Assembly (NCBI RefSeq): GCF_040548875.1
Contig: NZ_JBEPSJ010000005.1
Location: forward strand, 267,025 to 331,024
Direction: 5' to 3'
DNA length: 64,000 bases
Source of the DNA: Conyzicola nivalis_A
GTDB lineage: Bacteria; Actinomycetota; Actinomycetes; Actinomycetales; Microbacteriaceae
How positions within the stretch are numbered: the first letter of the stretch is position 1; each line of letters begins with the position of its first letter. Shown here in pieces: positions 43,129 through 50,792 of this stretch. The translations under genes and the position numbers were made by a program. The notes under the pieces were generated by a model. It worked only from the letters and a program-made list of their open reading frames with translations, had not been told where the DNA came from and did no database searches.

Positions 43129-44191
43129 GGCCGACTCGGTCGACGAGCTCAACGCGCGCATCCTCGACCAGTACGGGGCGGATGCCGCCGTCGTAGCGAC
43201 GACCGTCGTCACCACCGGGGGAGTCCAGGGCTTCTTCGCCAGACGCAAATTCCAGGCGACGGTCGAGGTCACCGACGGCACCCCGAACGACGCCCACTCC
43301 TTCGACCTCCCCGCCCGCGCGGGCATCGCCGCGCTGCTCGACAGCGCCGACTACGGCGACGCCGTCGACGAGCTGCCCGCCGCGCGGCAGGCAGGCGCGG
43401 TCGGCCGGCCCGTACCCGTCGGAGACCTCACGGCCGCGCGTATGGTGCCGACGCTCAGCCAGCCCGTGCCCGTCGGCGACCTCCCGCCCGCGCGGATGAC
43501 GCCGACGGGCGTCCAGCCCGCTTCCGCCGGGGACCTCTCGGCCCTGCGGACGCCGCCGACGCCTGGAGCCCCTGCGGGAGCGCGCACCGGCACGACCGTC
43601 GACGAGCTCGCCGACGCGCACTGGGCGCCGTCGACCGCGACCGTCGACTTCGCCGCGATCCTCGCCGACCTGACCCTCAACACCGCGGTCGCCACGCCGG
43701 CGATCCGTCCACCGGTTCCGGCCGGCCCGGCGCCGTTGCGCGGCGCGGGAGACCTCGTCGTGGTCATCGGGCTGGGCGACGATCCCCTCGCGGTGGCGAC
43801 GGCGATCGCGAACGGCTCCGGCGCATCCATTCTCCGCATCGCGGGAACCGTCGACCGGGCGGGGCTCGTGCGCGTCGACGATCGGCGCGAGGCCATCGCA
43901 TCGCGCGCCGAGGGAGTGCGGCGAGAGCGAGCCGTCGTCGTCGCCTTCGGACTGCCGCGCGGCGGCCCGACCTCCGAGTCGGCGATCCAGCTCGAGAACC
44001 TGCACGCCGACCAGTTCTGGGTGGCGGTCGACGCCGGCCGCAAACCCGACGACACGGCGCGCTGGGTGACGGCCGTGTCGGCCGTCGTGCCGGTCGCCGC
44101 GGTCATGAGCTGGTCTCCCGACGAGACCGGGTCGCCACATTCCGTGTCGCAATTGGGGCTGCCCGTCGGCTGGCTCGAAAGCGGTTGGTAG
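43103..44191 (+). CDS. FlhF-like protein lacking the GTPase P-loop, with 18-residue repeats
   Basis: 362 residues. Residues 5-58 match the FlhF N-terminus (ADSVDELNARILDQYGADAA, GVQGFFARRKFQATVEV). Residues 103-156 are three 18-residue repeats starting PVPVGDL, PVPVGDL and PASAGDL. From about 215 an NG-like domain starts GDLVVVIGLGDDPLAVATAI, where a true FlhF has a GxxxxGKT P-loop; here no GKT is present. Later text (VVVAFGLPRGGPTSESAIQL, QFWVAVDAGRKPDDTARWVT) recalls the SRP-GTPase core. It overlaps flhA by 26 bp with its own AGGAG. It occupies the usual flhF slot after flhA, so I infer a nucleotide-independent FlhF descendant. Confidence 0.7.
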   Translation: MSPSRYHVEADSVDELNARILDQYGADAAVVATTVVTTGGVQGFFARRKFQATVEVTDGTPNDAHSFDLPARAGIAALLDSADYGDAVDELPAARQAGAVGRPVPVGDLTAARMVPTLSQPVPVGDLPPARMTPTGVQPASAGDLSALRTPPTPGAPAGARTGTTVDELADAHWAPSTATVDFAAILADLTLNTAVATPAIRPPVPAGPAPLRGAGDLVVVIGLGDDPLAVATAIANGSGASILRIAGTVDRAGLVRVDDRREAIASRAEGVRRERAVVVAFGLPRGGPTSESAIQLENLHADQFWVAVDAGRKPDDTARWVTAVSAVVPVAAVMSWSPDETGSPHSVSQLGLPVGWLESGW

Positions 44192-44200
44192 GCTCAAGAA

Positions 44201-44791
44201 ATGCTCGTTCTAACTCGCAAGCCGGGAGAACGCATTCTCATCGGTGACAACATCGTCGTCACCATCCTCGACTCACGGGGCGATGGAGTGCGGATCGGAA
44301 TCGACGCGCCCCGGGGCATCACCATCCAGCGCGAGGAAGTGCTGCGTGCTGTGACCGACGCCAACCTCGCGGCGGCGGGGGCCCAGCCCGAGGGTGCCGA
44401 CCTCATCAAGGCCGCGCTCGGCCTGCTGCCGGCCGCGCCCGCCGCGCCTGCGACCGCGCCTCCCGTGGTGTTGCCCGCCGCGGTCAGCGGTTTCCTCGCC
44501 GACCAGGTCGGAACCGACCACGCCGCGACGCTCGCCCACTTCGCCGACGACGCGACCGTCGTCGACGACGGCAAGTCGTTCGCCGGGCGTGACGCGATCC
44601 TCGGCTGGCTGTCGCGCGAGGCGAGCGAGTTCACCTTCACGTCGACGACCGTGAAGACCGAGAAGCACGACGACGCGCGCTACACCGTGACGAACCACCT
44701 CGAGGGCAACTTCCCCGGCGGGACCGCCGACCTGCGCTTCCAGTTCTTCGTCTCCGGCGGGCGCATCGCCTCGCTGACCATCCAGCCGTAG
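44201..44791 (+). CDS. csrA: CsrA translational regulator fused to a SnoaL/NTF2-like domain
   Basis: 196 residues, about three times the usual CsrA length. Residues 1-55 are a full CsrA: LVLTRKPGERILIGDNIVV, RIGIDAPRGITIQREEVLR, with the RNA-binding residues Arg6 and Arg44 in place. After an Ala/Pro linker (about 65-95) residues 96-196 look like a SnoaL/NTF2-like fold: LAHFADDATVVDDGKSFAGR, DAILGWLSREASEFTFTSTT, VTNHLEGNFPGGTADLRFQF, GRIASLTIQP. There is no stop or frameshift between them. It is the last gene of the flagellar operon, 9 bp after the FlhF-like gene. FliW at 16930 is the expected antagonist, and the fliC leader the expected target. Confidence 0.85.
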   Translation: MLVLTRKPGERILIGDNIVVTILDSRGDGVRIGIDAPRGITIQREEVLRAVTDANLAAAGAQPEGADLIKAALGLLPAAPAAPATAPPVVLPAAVSGFLADQVGTDHAATLAHFADDATVVDDGKSFAGRDAILGWLSREASEFTFTSTTVKTEKHDDARYTVTNHLEGNFPGGTADLRFQFFVSGGRIASLTIQP

Positions 44792-45092
44792 CGGGCTCGG
44801 CGCAGCCGCACCACGCGGCTTCTGCGCCATCCCGGAACGTCCGCTCCACCTCGAGCTGTAGCGCGCGTCCCGGACTGGCGCCCACGCCCGCGTCCACGAC
44901 CGCACGCGTCGCCTCTGCGGGCGTCTGCGCAGCCCTGGGACATCGGCGCATGGGCGCCGCCGCGCAGTCGTCCCGGAAGGGCGCAGAAGGCGCCGCGCGA
45001 CAGGCGCCGCCGTGGCGGCCGCCGCTCCAGCCGCCGCCGCGCCAGCAACGCAAAAACCCCCGCCGGAAGCGGGGGATGAGCGTGACGCGAAG
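44792..45092. other. Intergenic stretch between csrA and the tRNA genes
   Basis: About 300 bp of GC-rich DNA. It begins with an imperfect hairpin (GGCGCAG at 44799-44805 with CTGCGCC at 44822-44828) that may end the flagellar operon, although no T run follows. It ends with the terminator of the tRNA-Phe gene. I see no convincing gene or promoter between. Confidence 0.5.
45052..45075 (-). terminator. Terminator of the tRNA cluster
   Basis: Stem CCCCCGC (45057-45063) with GCGGGGG (45069-45075) and a 5-nt loop. On the - strand a TTTTT tail follows directly. It lies about 18 bp beyond the tRNA-Phe CCA end. Confidence 0.9.
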
Positions 45093-45168
45093 TGGTGGCC
45101 CCGACCGGCGTCGATCCGGTGACCTCACGATTTTCAGTCGTGCGCTCTACCAACTGAGCTACAGGGCC
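45093..45168 (-). tRNA. tRNA-Phe (GAA)
   Basis: The 76-nt cloverleaf on the - strand has the anticodon loop CTGAAAA and an encoded CCA end. Acceptor GGCCCTG pairs with CGGGGCC through one G-T wobble. The T loop reads ATCGACG rather than the usual TTCRANY, so T54 is replaced by A, which is odd. Confidence 0.92.
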
Positions 45169-45197
45169 ATGAGGGGCGAACCCCCCATAAGAAGAAA

Positions 45198-45219
45198 AGC
45201 CCCTCCTTTCGAAGAGGCT
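45198..45219 (-). terminator. Terminator-like hairpin between tRNA-Asp and tRNA-Phe
   Basis: On the - strand a 9-bp stem with two G-T pairs closes a GAAA tetraloop and is followed by TTTTCTTCTT. It would stop much of the transcript from tRNA-Glu and tRNA-Asp before tRNA-Phe; only 29 bp remain for any separate promoter. Confidence 0.6.
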
Positions 45220-45230
45220 GTTCTCACTTG

Positions 45231-45304
45231 CGACCCTGACCGGACTTGAACCGGCGACCTCCGCCGTGACAGGGCGGCGCGCTAACCAACTGCGCTACAG
45301 GGCC
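45231..45304 (-). tRNA. tRNA-Asp (GTC)
   Basis: The 74-nt cloverleaf on the - strand has the anticodon loop CTGTCAC, acceptor GGCCCTG with CAGGGTC, discriminator G and T loop TTCAAGT. CCA is not encoded (CAA follows), so it must be added after transcription. Confidence 0.95.
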
Positions 45305-45326
45305 ATGCTATTTAATTTTGTGTTTG

Positions 45327-45399
45327 TGACCCCAACGGGATTCGAACCCGTGTTAACGCCGTGAAAGGGCGCCGTCCTAGGCCACTAAACGATGGGGCC
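45327..45399 (-). tRNA. tRNA-Glu (TTC)
   Basis: The 73-nt cloverleaf on the - strand has the anticodon loop CTTTCAC, acceptor GGCCCCA with TGGGGTC, discriminator A and T loop TTCGAAT. CCA is not encoded. It is the first gene of the Glu-Asp-Phe cluster. Confidence 0.95.
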
Positions 45400-45658
45400 A
45401 TGCGTCAAACAAAACGTCATAGCTACCGAGGGAAAAGCATACGTGTCTCGCGCCCAAATGCCAAACCGAGTCATTCGGCACGCCTCGGCGGGGCACACAT
45501 ACGAGCAAACACCTGCCCTGTAGGTTCAAGTGGTCGTTGAACGTTCCGGAGTAATTCACGAATATTGCGACTGGGCACGAGCGCCCTCGCTTGTTACTGT
45601 TGTTGGAGTTGACAGTGTGACTGGCGTTATAAACGCGAACAACACGATTCGGGGACAC

Positions 45659-46972
45659 ATGACCACCTGGCTGCATCGCGCCGCTTCACGCACCACGCCG
45701 TCGCGCTCTCGCCGCTCGACCCGTCTGGTCGCGCTCTTCCTGGCACTCAGCGTCGCCACCGTCGGCACGATCGTCGCGAGCGACACGCGTTCCGCCTACG
45801 CCGTCGACTACCCGTCGTGGGACGACGTGCAGCGTGCCCGTTCCAGCGAGGCGGCCACGGTCTCCCAGATCTCCGCCATCAAGGCGCTGATCGAGGGCCT
45901 CCGTGCCGAAGTGGAGCGCACGCAGGCCGAGGCCATCGCGAAGGGCGAGGCGTACCAGGAGGCAGACCAGCGTTTCCAGGAGGCGGCGCTGAAGGCCGAG
46001 AAGCTGACGACGCAGACGGATGCCGCAGCGCTGCTGGCGACCCAGTCGAAGCAGCGGGCGGGCGAGATCGTCGCCCAGCAGTACCGCTCGGGCAACGGCG
46101 ACGTGTCGACCAACCTCCTCGTCAACGCGGCGAAGGCCGACGACATGCTCTACACGTACGGCATGGCCGACAAGTTCACCGAGCAGACGGCTGGCATCTA
46201 CGAGAAGGCCGTGCAGGACCAGAACACAGCCAAGGCGCTCGCCGACCAGGCCCAGGTCGCCCAGGAGCTGCTCGAGGCACTCAAGGCCGAGGCCGAGCAG
46301 GCCCTCATCGTCGCCCAGGAGGCCGCTGAGGCCGCCGCGGCGGCCGTCGCGGAGCAGGAGGCCAACGAGGCCGTGCTCAACGCCCAGCTCACCGTCCTGA
46401 GCGAACGTCGTGCCGCGACCGAGGCCGACTACGCGACCGGCGTGCGGGTCCGCGAAGAGCAGGAGCGCCAGCGTCGTGCTGCGGCCGCTGCCGCAGCTGC
46501 CGCGGCCGCCGCAGCAGCCGCCGCGGCAGGAGCATCCGCCGGAGCCGGCATCGTCGGCCAGAGCGGGTGGGCCAAGCCCGCGTACGGCGGCATCACGAGC
46601 GGCTACGGAAACCGCTTCAACCCCTACAGCCACGTCTGGCGCCTGCACGCCGGCACCGACATCGGCGCCGCGTGCGGTCGCCCGATCTACGCCGCCAAGG
46701 CCGGCACGGTCACCTACTCCGGCCCGAACGGCACTTACGGCAACTTCATCCTCGTCGACCACGGCGGCGGAATCCAGACCGGCTACGCGCACATCGTCAA
46801 CGGCGGCCTTCTGGTCGGCCGCGGCGCCAGCGTCTCCGGCGGCCAGCTGATCGCCTACGTCGGCACCACCGGCGGCTCCACTGGCTGCCACCTGCACTAC
46901 GAGGTTCGAGTCAACGGCGTCGCCACCGACGCAGTGCCGTTCATGCGCAACCAGGGGGTCACCCTTGGCTAG
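45659..46972 (+). CDS. Secreted coiled-coil M23 peptidase (LytM-type)
   Basis: 437 residues from ATG 45659. The signal peptide is at about 20-42 (RLVALFLALSVATVGTIVAS, ending SAYA). A long coiled coil at about 50-280 begins YPSWDDVQRARSSEA. A run of 17 alanines (codons varied) leads to the M23 domain from about residue 305: GGITSGYGNRFNPYSHVW, LHAGTDIGAACGRPIYAAKA (zinc ligands His and Asp), and HLHYEVRVNG (catalytic His-x-His). It should cleave peptidoglycan cross-links or activate other hydrolases outside the cell. The following NlpC/P60 gene shares the YPSWDDV coiled-coil start. Confidence 0.92.
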   Translation: MTTWLHRAASRTTPSRSRRSTRLVALFLALSVATVGTIVASDTRSAYAVDYPSWDDVQRARSSEAATVSQISAIKALIEGLRAEVERTQAEAIAKGEAYQEADQRFQEAALKAEKLTTQTDAAALLATQSKQRAGEIVAQQYRSGNGDVSTNLLVNAAKADDMLYTYGMADKFTEQTAGIYEKAVQDQNTAKALADQAQVAQELLEALKAEAEQALIVAQEAAEAAAAAVAEQEANEAVLNAQLTVLSERRAATEADYATGVRVREEQERQRRAAAAAAAAAAAAAAAAAGASAGAGIVGQSGWAKPAYGGITSGYGNRFNPYSHVWRLHAGTDIGAACGRPIYAAKAGTVTYSGPNGTYGNFILVDHGGGIQTGYAHIVNGGLLVGRGASVSGGQLIAYVGTTGGSTGCHLHYEVRVNGVATDAVPFMRNQGVTLG

Positions 46973-46993
46973 CCGGCGGATCCGCCTGCGCTG

Positions 46994-48349
46994 ATGGCCG
47001 TGCGCCCTCGCCCCGTGCGGGCGCTCGTGGTCGTCGTCGCAGGCGTGCTGCTGGCCAGCCTCACCACGGTCTCGGCGGCGCACGCCGACCCGGTCTATCC
47101 CAGTTGGGACGACGTGAAGGCAGCCCGCGTGAGCGAGGCCGCGACGAAGGCGCAGATCGGGCGCATCCAGGGGTTCCTCGACGACCTCGAGTCGAAGGCG
47201 ATCGCGCTCTCCGTCGACGCGTTGCTGAAGGGTGAGCGGTACAACATCGCCCGCGACGCCCTCGACTCGGCGGCGCGACACTCGGCCACGCTGGAGACGC
47301 AGGCGGATGCCGCGAAACAGACCGCCGCGGAGTCCGCGGCCCGTGCGGGGCACCTCGTCGCCCAGCTCGCGCGCACGGGAGGTGGCAGCATCACCGTGCA
47401 GCTGCTCGTCGACGGAGCGGGAGCGGACGACCTGCTGTCGAAGCTCGGAACCATGACCAAGCTCACCGAGCAGTCGGCCGAAGTGCTCACGCGGGCCCAG
47501 ACCGACGAGAACTCCGCGCGCTCGCTCGGCGCGCAGGCGAAGCTCGCCGAGAACGAGCGCGCGAAACTCGCCGCCGACGCTGAGACGGTTCTCGCGGAGG
47601 CCAACGCGGCCGCCCGCGTGGCGGAGGCCAAGATCGCGAAGCAGGCCGCGACATCCGACCGTCTGAATGCCCAGCTCATCGCCCTCTCCGGCGACGCCGC
47701 AGCTGCCGAGCAGTCCTACCGCGACGGCCTCGCGTGGGAAGCCGCACAGAACGCCGCCCGGCCGCCGGTGGCGACGGACCCGCCGACCACCGCGCCGCCC
47801 GCGACCACGCCGCCGGTCGTCGCTCCGCCTGTCGTTGCACCCCCGGTCGTCGCACCCCCGATCGTCGCGCCGCCGGTGGTCGCTCCCCCGGTCGTCGCAC
47901 CGCCCGTGGTCGCACCGCCGGTCGTTGCACCGCCCGTGGTGGCCCCGCCGGCACCCGGCAGCGGGCCGGCCGCCGCCGCGATCGCCTACGCGCGCGCCCA
48001 GCTCGGCGAGGCCTACGGCTTCGGCGGGGCTGGCCCCAGCCTGTGGGACTGCTCGGGGCTCACCAAGACGAGCTACGCCTCGGTCGGGGTCTACATCGGA
48101 ACCCACTCGGCGACCAACCAGTACACGACCATGTCGAACGCGGGACGGCTGGTCCCCGTCGGACAGCGCGTGGCGGGCGACCTGCTGTTCTACTCGACCG
48201 GGGGCAAGACCGTCGGCGAGAAATACCACGTCGCGATCTACATCGGCGCAGGACAGATGATCGAGGCGCCGCGCGACGGAGTGCCGGTGCGCATCACGGG
48301 CGTGCGCGGCGGCGACCTCGTGCCCTTCGCCGGTCGCCCCACCGGCTGA
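46994..48349 (+). CDS. Secreted coiled-coil NlpC/P60 peptidase
   Basis: 451 residues. Signal peptide at 1-31 (VRALVVVVAGVLLASLTTVS, ending AHA), then YPSWDDVKAARVSEA opening a coiled coil to about 250. Nine VVAPP-type pentapeptides (47816-47950) form a wall-spanning linker. The NlpC/P60 domain runs from about 325: AIAYARAQLGEAYGFGG, catalytic WDCSGLTKTSYASVG, GDLLFYSTGG and the catalytic histidine in YHVAIYIGAGQMIEAPRDG. It should cut within peptidoglycan stem peptides. It follows the M23 gene by 21 bp with an almost identical N-terminal layout, so the pair arose by duplication of the helical part. Confidence 0.93.
   Translation: MAVRPRPVRALVVVVAGVLLASLTTVSAAHADPVYPSWDDVKAARVSEAATKAQIGRIQGFLDDLESKAIALSVDALLKGERYNIARDALDSAARHSATLETQADAAKQTAAESAARAGHLVAQLARTGGGSITVQLLVDGAGADDLLSKLGTMTKLTEQSAEVLTRAQTDENSARSLGAQAKLAENERAKLAADAETVLAEANAAARVAEAKIAKQAATSDRLNAQLIALSGDAAAAEQSYRDGLAWEAAQNAARPPVATDPPTTAPPATTPPVVAPPVVAPPVVAPPIVAPPVVAPPVVAPPVVAPPVVAPPVVAPPAPGSGPAAAAIAYARAQLGEAYGFGGAGPSLWDCSGLTKTSYASVGVYIGTHSATNQYTTMSNAGRLVPVGQRVAGDLLFYSTGGKTVGEKYHVAIYIGAGQMIEAPRDGVPVRITGVRGGDLVPFAGRPTG
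47816..47950 (+). repeat. 15-bp tandem repeats encoding (V/I)VAPP x 9
   Basis: Nine consecutive 15-bp units, diverged at third positions, code for eight VVAPP and one IVAPP. They make the rigid linker of the NlpC/P60 protein. Confidence 0.95.
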
Positions 48350-48381
48350 CCGAGCCCGCCGTCTTCCGGAGGGCTGCAGTC

Positions 48382-48551
48382 CGGGCGTAGGGCGCCAGCG
48401 CGCGCAGTAGCCCGACGCCCGAACAGGAGCCCTGCCGGCCCGGCACGGCGGCAGTCTGCCCGTTAACGCGAAACGCCGGTCGAGCGGGTGCCACCCGGCG
48501 ACATCCAGACCAGAAGGTCCGATGCGCCGCGGGCGCCCCGCTCGACCGGCG
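48382..48551. repeat. Two long inverted repeats between convergent genes
   Basis: Hairpin 1: 12-nt arms at 48382-48393 and 48410-48421 with one mismatch. Hairpin 2: perfect 15-nt arms at 48474-48488 and 48537-48551 with a 48-nt loop. They lie between the NlpC/P60 gene and ppa and may act as terminators or as repetitive extragenic palindromes. No T run is visible. Confidence 0.7.
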
Positions 48552-48575
48552 CGAGTCCGGCTTGCTCCGTGGTGC

Positions 48576-49067
48576 CTAGTGGCCCTCGGCGGCGAGCTTC
48601 ACGATGCCCGCCTTGACGATCTCGTCGGCCTCGGCGGCGTCGCCCCAGCCCTCGGTGCGAACCCACTTGCCGGGCTCGAGGTCTTTGTAGTGCTCGAAGA
48701 AGTGCTCGATCTCCTTGCGGGTGTACTCCGGGATGTCGTTCAGGTCCTGGATGTGCGACCAGCGCGGGTCGGTCGCCGGCACGGCGATGACCTTGGCGTC
48801 CGAGCCGCCGTCGTCGGTCATGTTGAACACCGCGACGGGACGCACGGAGACGCCGACGCCGGGGAACAGCGGGTAGTCGAGGAGCACGAGAACGTCGACC
48901 GGGTCGCCGTCGAGCCCGAGCGTGTTCTCGAAGAATCCGTAGTCGGTGGGGTAGACGAAACCGGTGAAGAGCACACGGTCCAGGTACACGCGACCCGTCT
49001 TGTGGTCGACCTCGTACTTGTTGCGGCTTCCCTTGGGAATTTCGATGATCGCATCGTAGGCGGCCAT
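48576..49067 (-). CDS. ppa: Inorganic pyrophosphatase (family I)
   Basis: 163 residues. YDAIIEIPKGSRNKYEVDHK, FTGFVYPTDYGFFENTLGLD, and the signature DGDPVDVLVLL with its metal-binding aspartates are canonical for soluble family I enzymes. It hydrolyses pyrophosphate in the cytoplasm and pulls biosynthetic reactions forward. It is transcribed divergently from tilS with a 46-bp spacer. AAGGAGCGCTG precedes the ATG. Confidence 0.97.
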   Translation of the reverse strand: MAAYDAIIEIPKGSRNKYEVDHKTGRVYLDRVLFTGFVYPTDYGFFENTLGLDGDPVDVLVLLDYPLFPGVGVSVRPVAVFNMTDDGGSDAKVIAVPATDPRWSHIQDLNDIPEYTRKEIEHFFEHYKDLEPGKWVRTEGWGDAAEADEIVKAGIVKLAAEGH

Positions 49068-49113
49068 GATTCAGCGCTCCTTGGTTTGTTGATTGCTGCA
49101 ATAACGTTACTGG

Positions 49114-50226
49114 ATGCAACCAACGCGCCCGAGACTCACCCCCGCCATCGCCGACATCAGGCGCGCGGTGCGGGCCGTCTTGCCGGTCGCCGCCCCCGCC
49201 GACGCCGCCCCCGCGCCAGCTGAAAACGAAGGACTCTTGCCGTCCGAAGGCACCGGCGACGGCCTACCGGGCGTCGAAACGGTCGCGTCTCCTTCGTTTT
49301 CGGCTGGGGGGCTCGGCCGAGGGCTCGTGCTCGTGGCGCTGAGCGGCGGGGCAGACTCGCTCGCCCTGGCCGCGGCGACCGTGTTCGAGGCGCCGCGCGC
49401 CGGGCTGCGGGCGGGCGCGGTGATCGTCGACCACGGGCTGCAAGAGGGGTCGGCGGATGTCGCGGCCCACGCCGCACGCCAGGCCACGGCCCTCGGCCTC
49501 GACCCGGTCATCGTGCGCCGCGTCGTCGTCGGCACCGACGGCGGCCCGGAAGCCGCCGCACGCGCCGCGCGCTACGCCGCGCTCGACGACGCCGCGGCCG
49601 AGACCGGCGCCGTCGCGGTGCTGCTCGGGCACACCCTCGACGACCAGGCCGAGACGGTGCTGCTCGGCCTCGCACGGGGCAGCGGGGCGGCGAGCCTGCA
49701 GGGCATGGCGGCGCGGGCCGGCCTGTACGCGCGGCCGATGCTGGGCATCCGCCGGTCGCAGACCGAGCAGGCCTGCGCCGACGCGGGTATCGAGCCGTGG
49801 AACGACCCGCAGAACGTCGACGAGGCCTTCACCCGCGTGCGGGTGCGCACCACCGTGCTGCCCATGCTCGAGCGCGAGCTCGGCCCGGGCATCGCCGAGG
49901 CGCTCGCCCGCACCGCCGAGCAGCTGCGGGAGGACGGCGACGCGCTCGACCATTTCGCCGAGGAAATCGCCGAGGAGCTCGCCGACATCGCCGAGGCAGG
50001 CATCTCACTGCCGGTTCGAGCGCTCGAGGCCAATCCGCCGGCGTTGCGGCAACGGCTCATCCGTCTCGCCGTCGCCAGCGAGTTCCACGTCTCGCTCAGC
50101 CGCGCGCACACGCTCGAGGTCGCGCGGCTCGTCACCGACTGGCACGGGCAAGGAGCCATCGATCTGCCGGGCGTTAGGGTTGAACGGCGCGCTGGACTGC
50201 TCGTCTTCAGCGCGAACCCTCGATAA
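49114..50226 (+). CDS. tilS: tRNA(Ile)-lysidine synthase TilS
   Basis: 370 residues. The PP-loop SGGADSLALAA lies at about 74-84, later than usual because residues about 35-65 are encoded by an inserted palindromic element. DHGLQEGSADVAAHAARQAT, LGHTLDDQAETVLLGLARGS and RPMLGIRRSQTEQACADAGI follow the family. It modifies the wobble C34 of tRNA-Ile2 to lysidine so that AUA is read. The ending (VTDWHGQGAIDLPGVRVERR) is a reduced TilS C-terminal domain. It leads the operon toward hpt and ftsH. Confidence 0.93.
   Translation: MQPTRPRLTPAIADIRRAVRAVLPVAAPADAAPAPAENEGLLPSEGTGDGLPGVETVASPSFSAGGLGRGLVLVALSGGADSLALAAATVFEAPRAGLRAGAVIVDHGLQEGSADVAAHAARQATALGLDPVIVRRVVVGTDGGPEAAARAARYAALDDAAAETGAVAVLLGHTLDDQAETVLLGLARGSGAASLQGMAARAGLYARPMLGIRRSQTEQACADAGIEPWNDPQNVDEAFTRVRVRTTVLPMLERELGPGIAEALARTAEQLREDGDALDHFAEEIAEELADIAEAGISLPVRALEANPPALRQRLIRLAVASEFHVSLSRAHTLEVARLVTDWHGQGAIDLPGVRVERRAGLLVFSANPR
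49218..49305. repeat. Palindromic element inside tilS
   Basis: Arms AGCTGAAAACGAAGGA (49218-49233) and TCCTTCGTTTTCGGCT (49290-49305) are complementary with one mismatch around a 56-bp centre. It is read in frame (ENEGLLPSEG ... SPSFSAGG). A relative with GAAGGAGA/TCTCCTTC arms lies at 63296-63381. Confidence 0.8.
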
Positions 50227-50240
50227 CGAAACGGATCACC

Positions 50241-50792
50241 ATGGAATTCAGCGACATCGAGAACGATCTTGCCGAGGTGCTCTACACCGAGAAGGAGATC
50301 CACGAGAAGATCGCGGAGCTCTCCCGCCGCATCGAGGCCGACTACGCGGGCGAGAAGGTGCTGCTCGTCGGCGTGCTGCGCGGAGCCGTCATGGTCATGG
50401 CCGACCTGGCGCGCGAGCTCACCATCCCGATCGAGATGGACTGGATGGCCGTCTCGTCGTACGGCTCAGGCACCCAGTCGTCCGGCGTCGTGCGCATCCT
50501 CAAGGACCTCGACACCGACCTGCACGGCCGCCACGTGCTCATCGTCGAGGACATCATCGACTCCGGCCTCACCCTCTCCTGGCTGCGCGCCAACCTCGAA
50601 TCCCGCGGCACCGCGTCGGTCGAGATCTGCGCTCTGCTGCGCAAGCCGGGCGCCGCGAAGGTGGTCGTCGACGTCAAGTACGAGGGCTTCCAGATCCCCA
50701 ACGCGTTCGTGGTCGGCTACGGTCTCGACTACGCCGAGCAGTACCGCAACCTCCGCGGGATCGGCGTGCTGGCCCCCCACGTCTACGCCTAG
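50241..50792 (+). CDS. hpt: Hypoxanthine phosphoribosyltransferase
   Basis: 183 residues. VLLVGVLRGAVMVMADLARE, MDWMAVSSYGSGTQSSGVVR and the PRPP-binding motif HVLIVEDIIDSGLTLSWL identify it. It salvages hypoxanthine and probably guanine to IMP and GMP. It follows tilS by 14 bp and precedes ftsH, the usual actinobacterial order. GGATCACC is the likely ribosome-site region. Confidence 0.96.
   Translation: MEFSDIENDLAEVLYTEKEIHEKIAELSRRIEADYAGEKVLLVGVLRGAVMVMADLARELTIPIEMDWMAVSSYGSGTQSSGVVRILKDLDTDLHGRHVLIVEDIIDSGLTLSWLRANLESRGTASVEICALLRKPGAAKVVVDVKYEGFQIPNAFVVGYGLDYAEQYRNLRGIGVLAPHVYA

Noticed and set aside
45609..45633. TTGACA ... TATAAA as promoter of the M23 peptidase gene.
   Set aside because: The spacing is only 13 bp, too short for a standard promoter; either element may be used with another partner, so no promoter is called.
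47816..47950. Regular 15-bp repeats as a possible CRISPR or satellite.
   Set aside because: The units have no spacers, are in frame, diverge mainly at third positions and encode a VVAPP linker.
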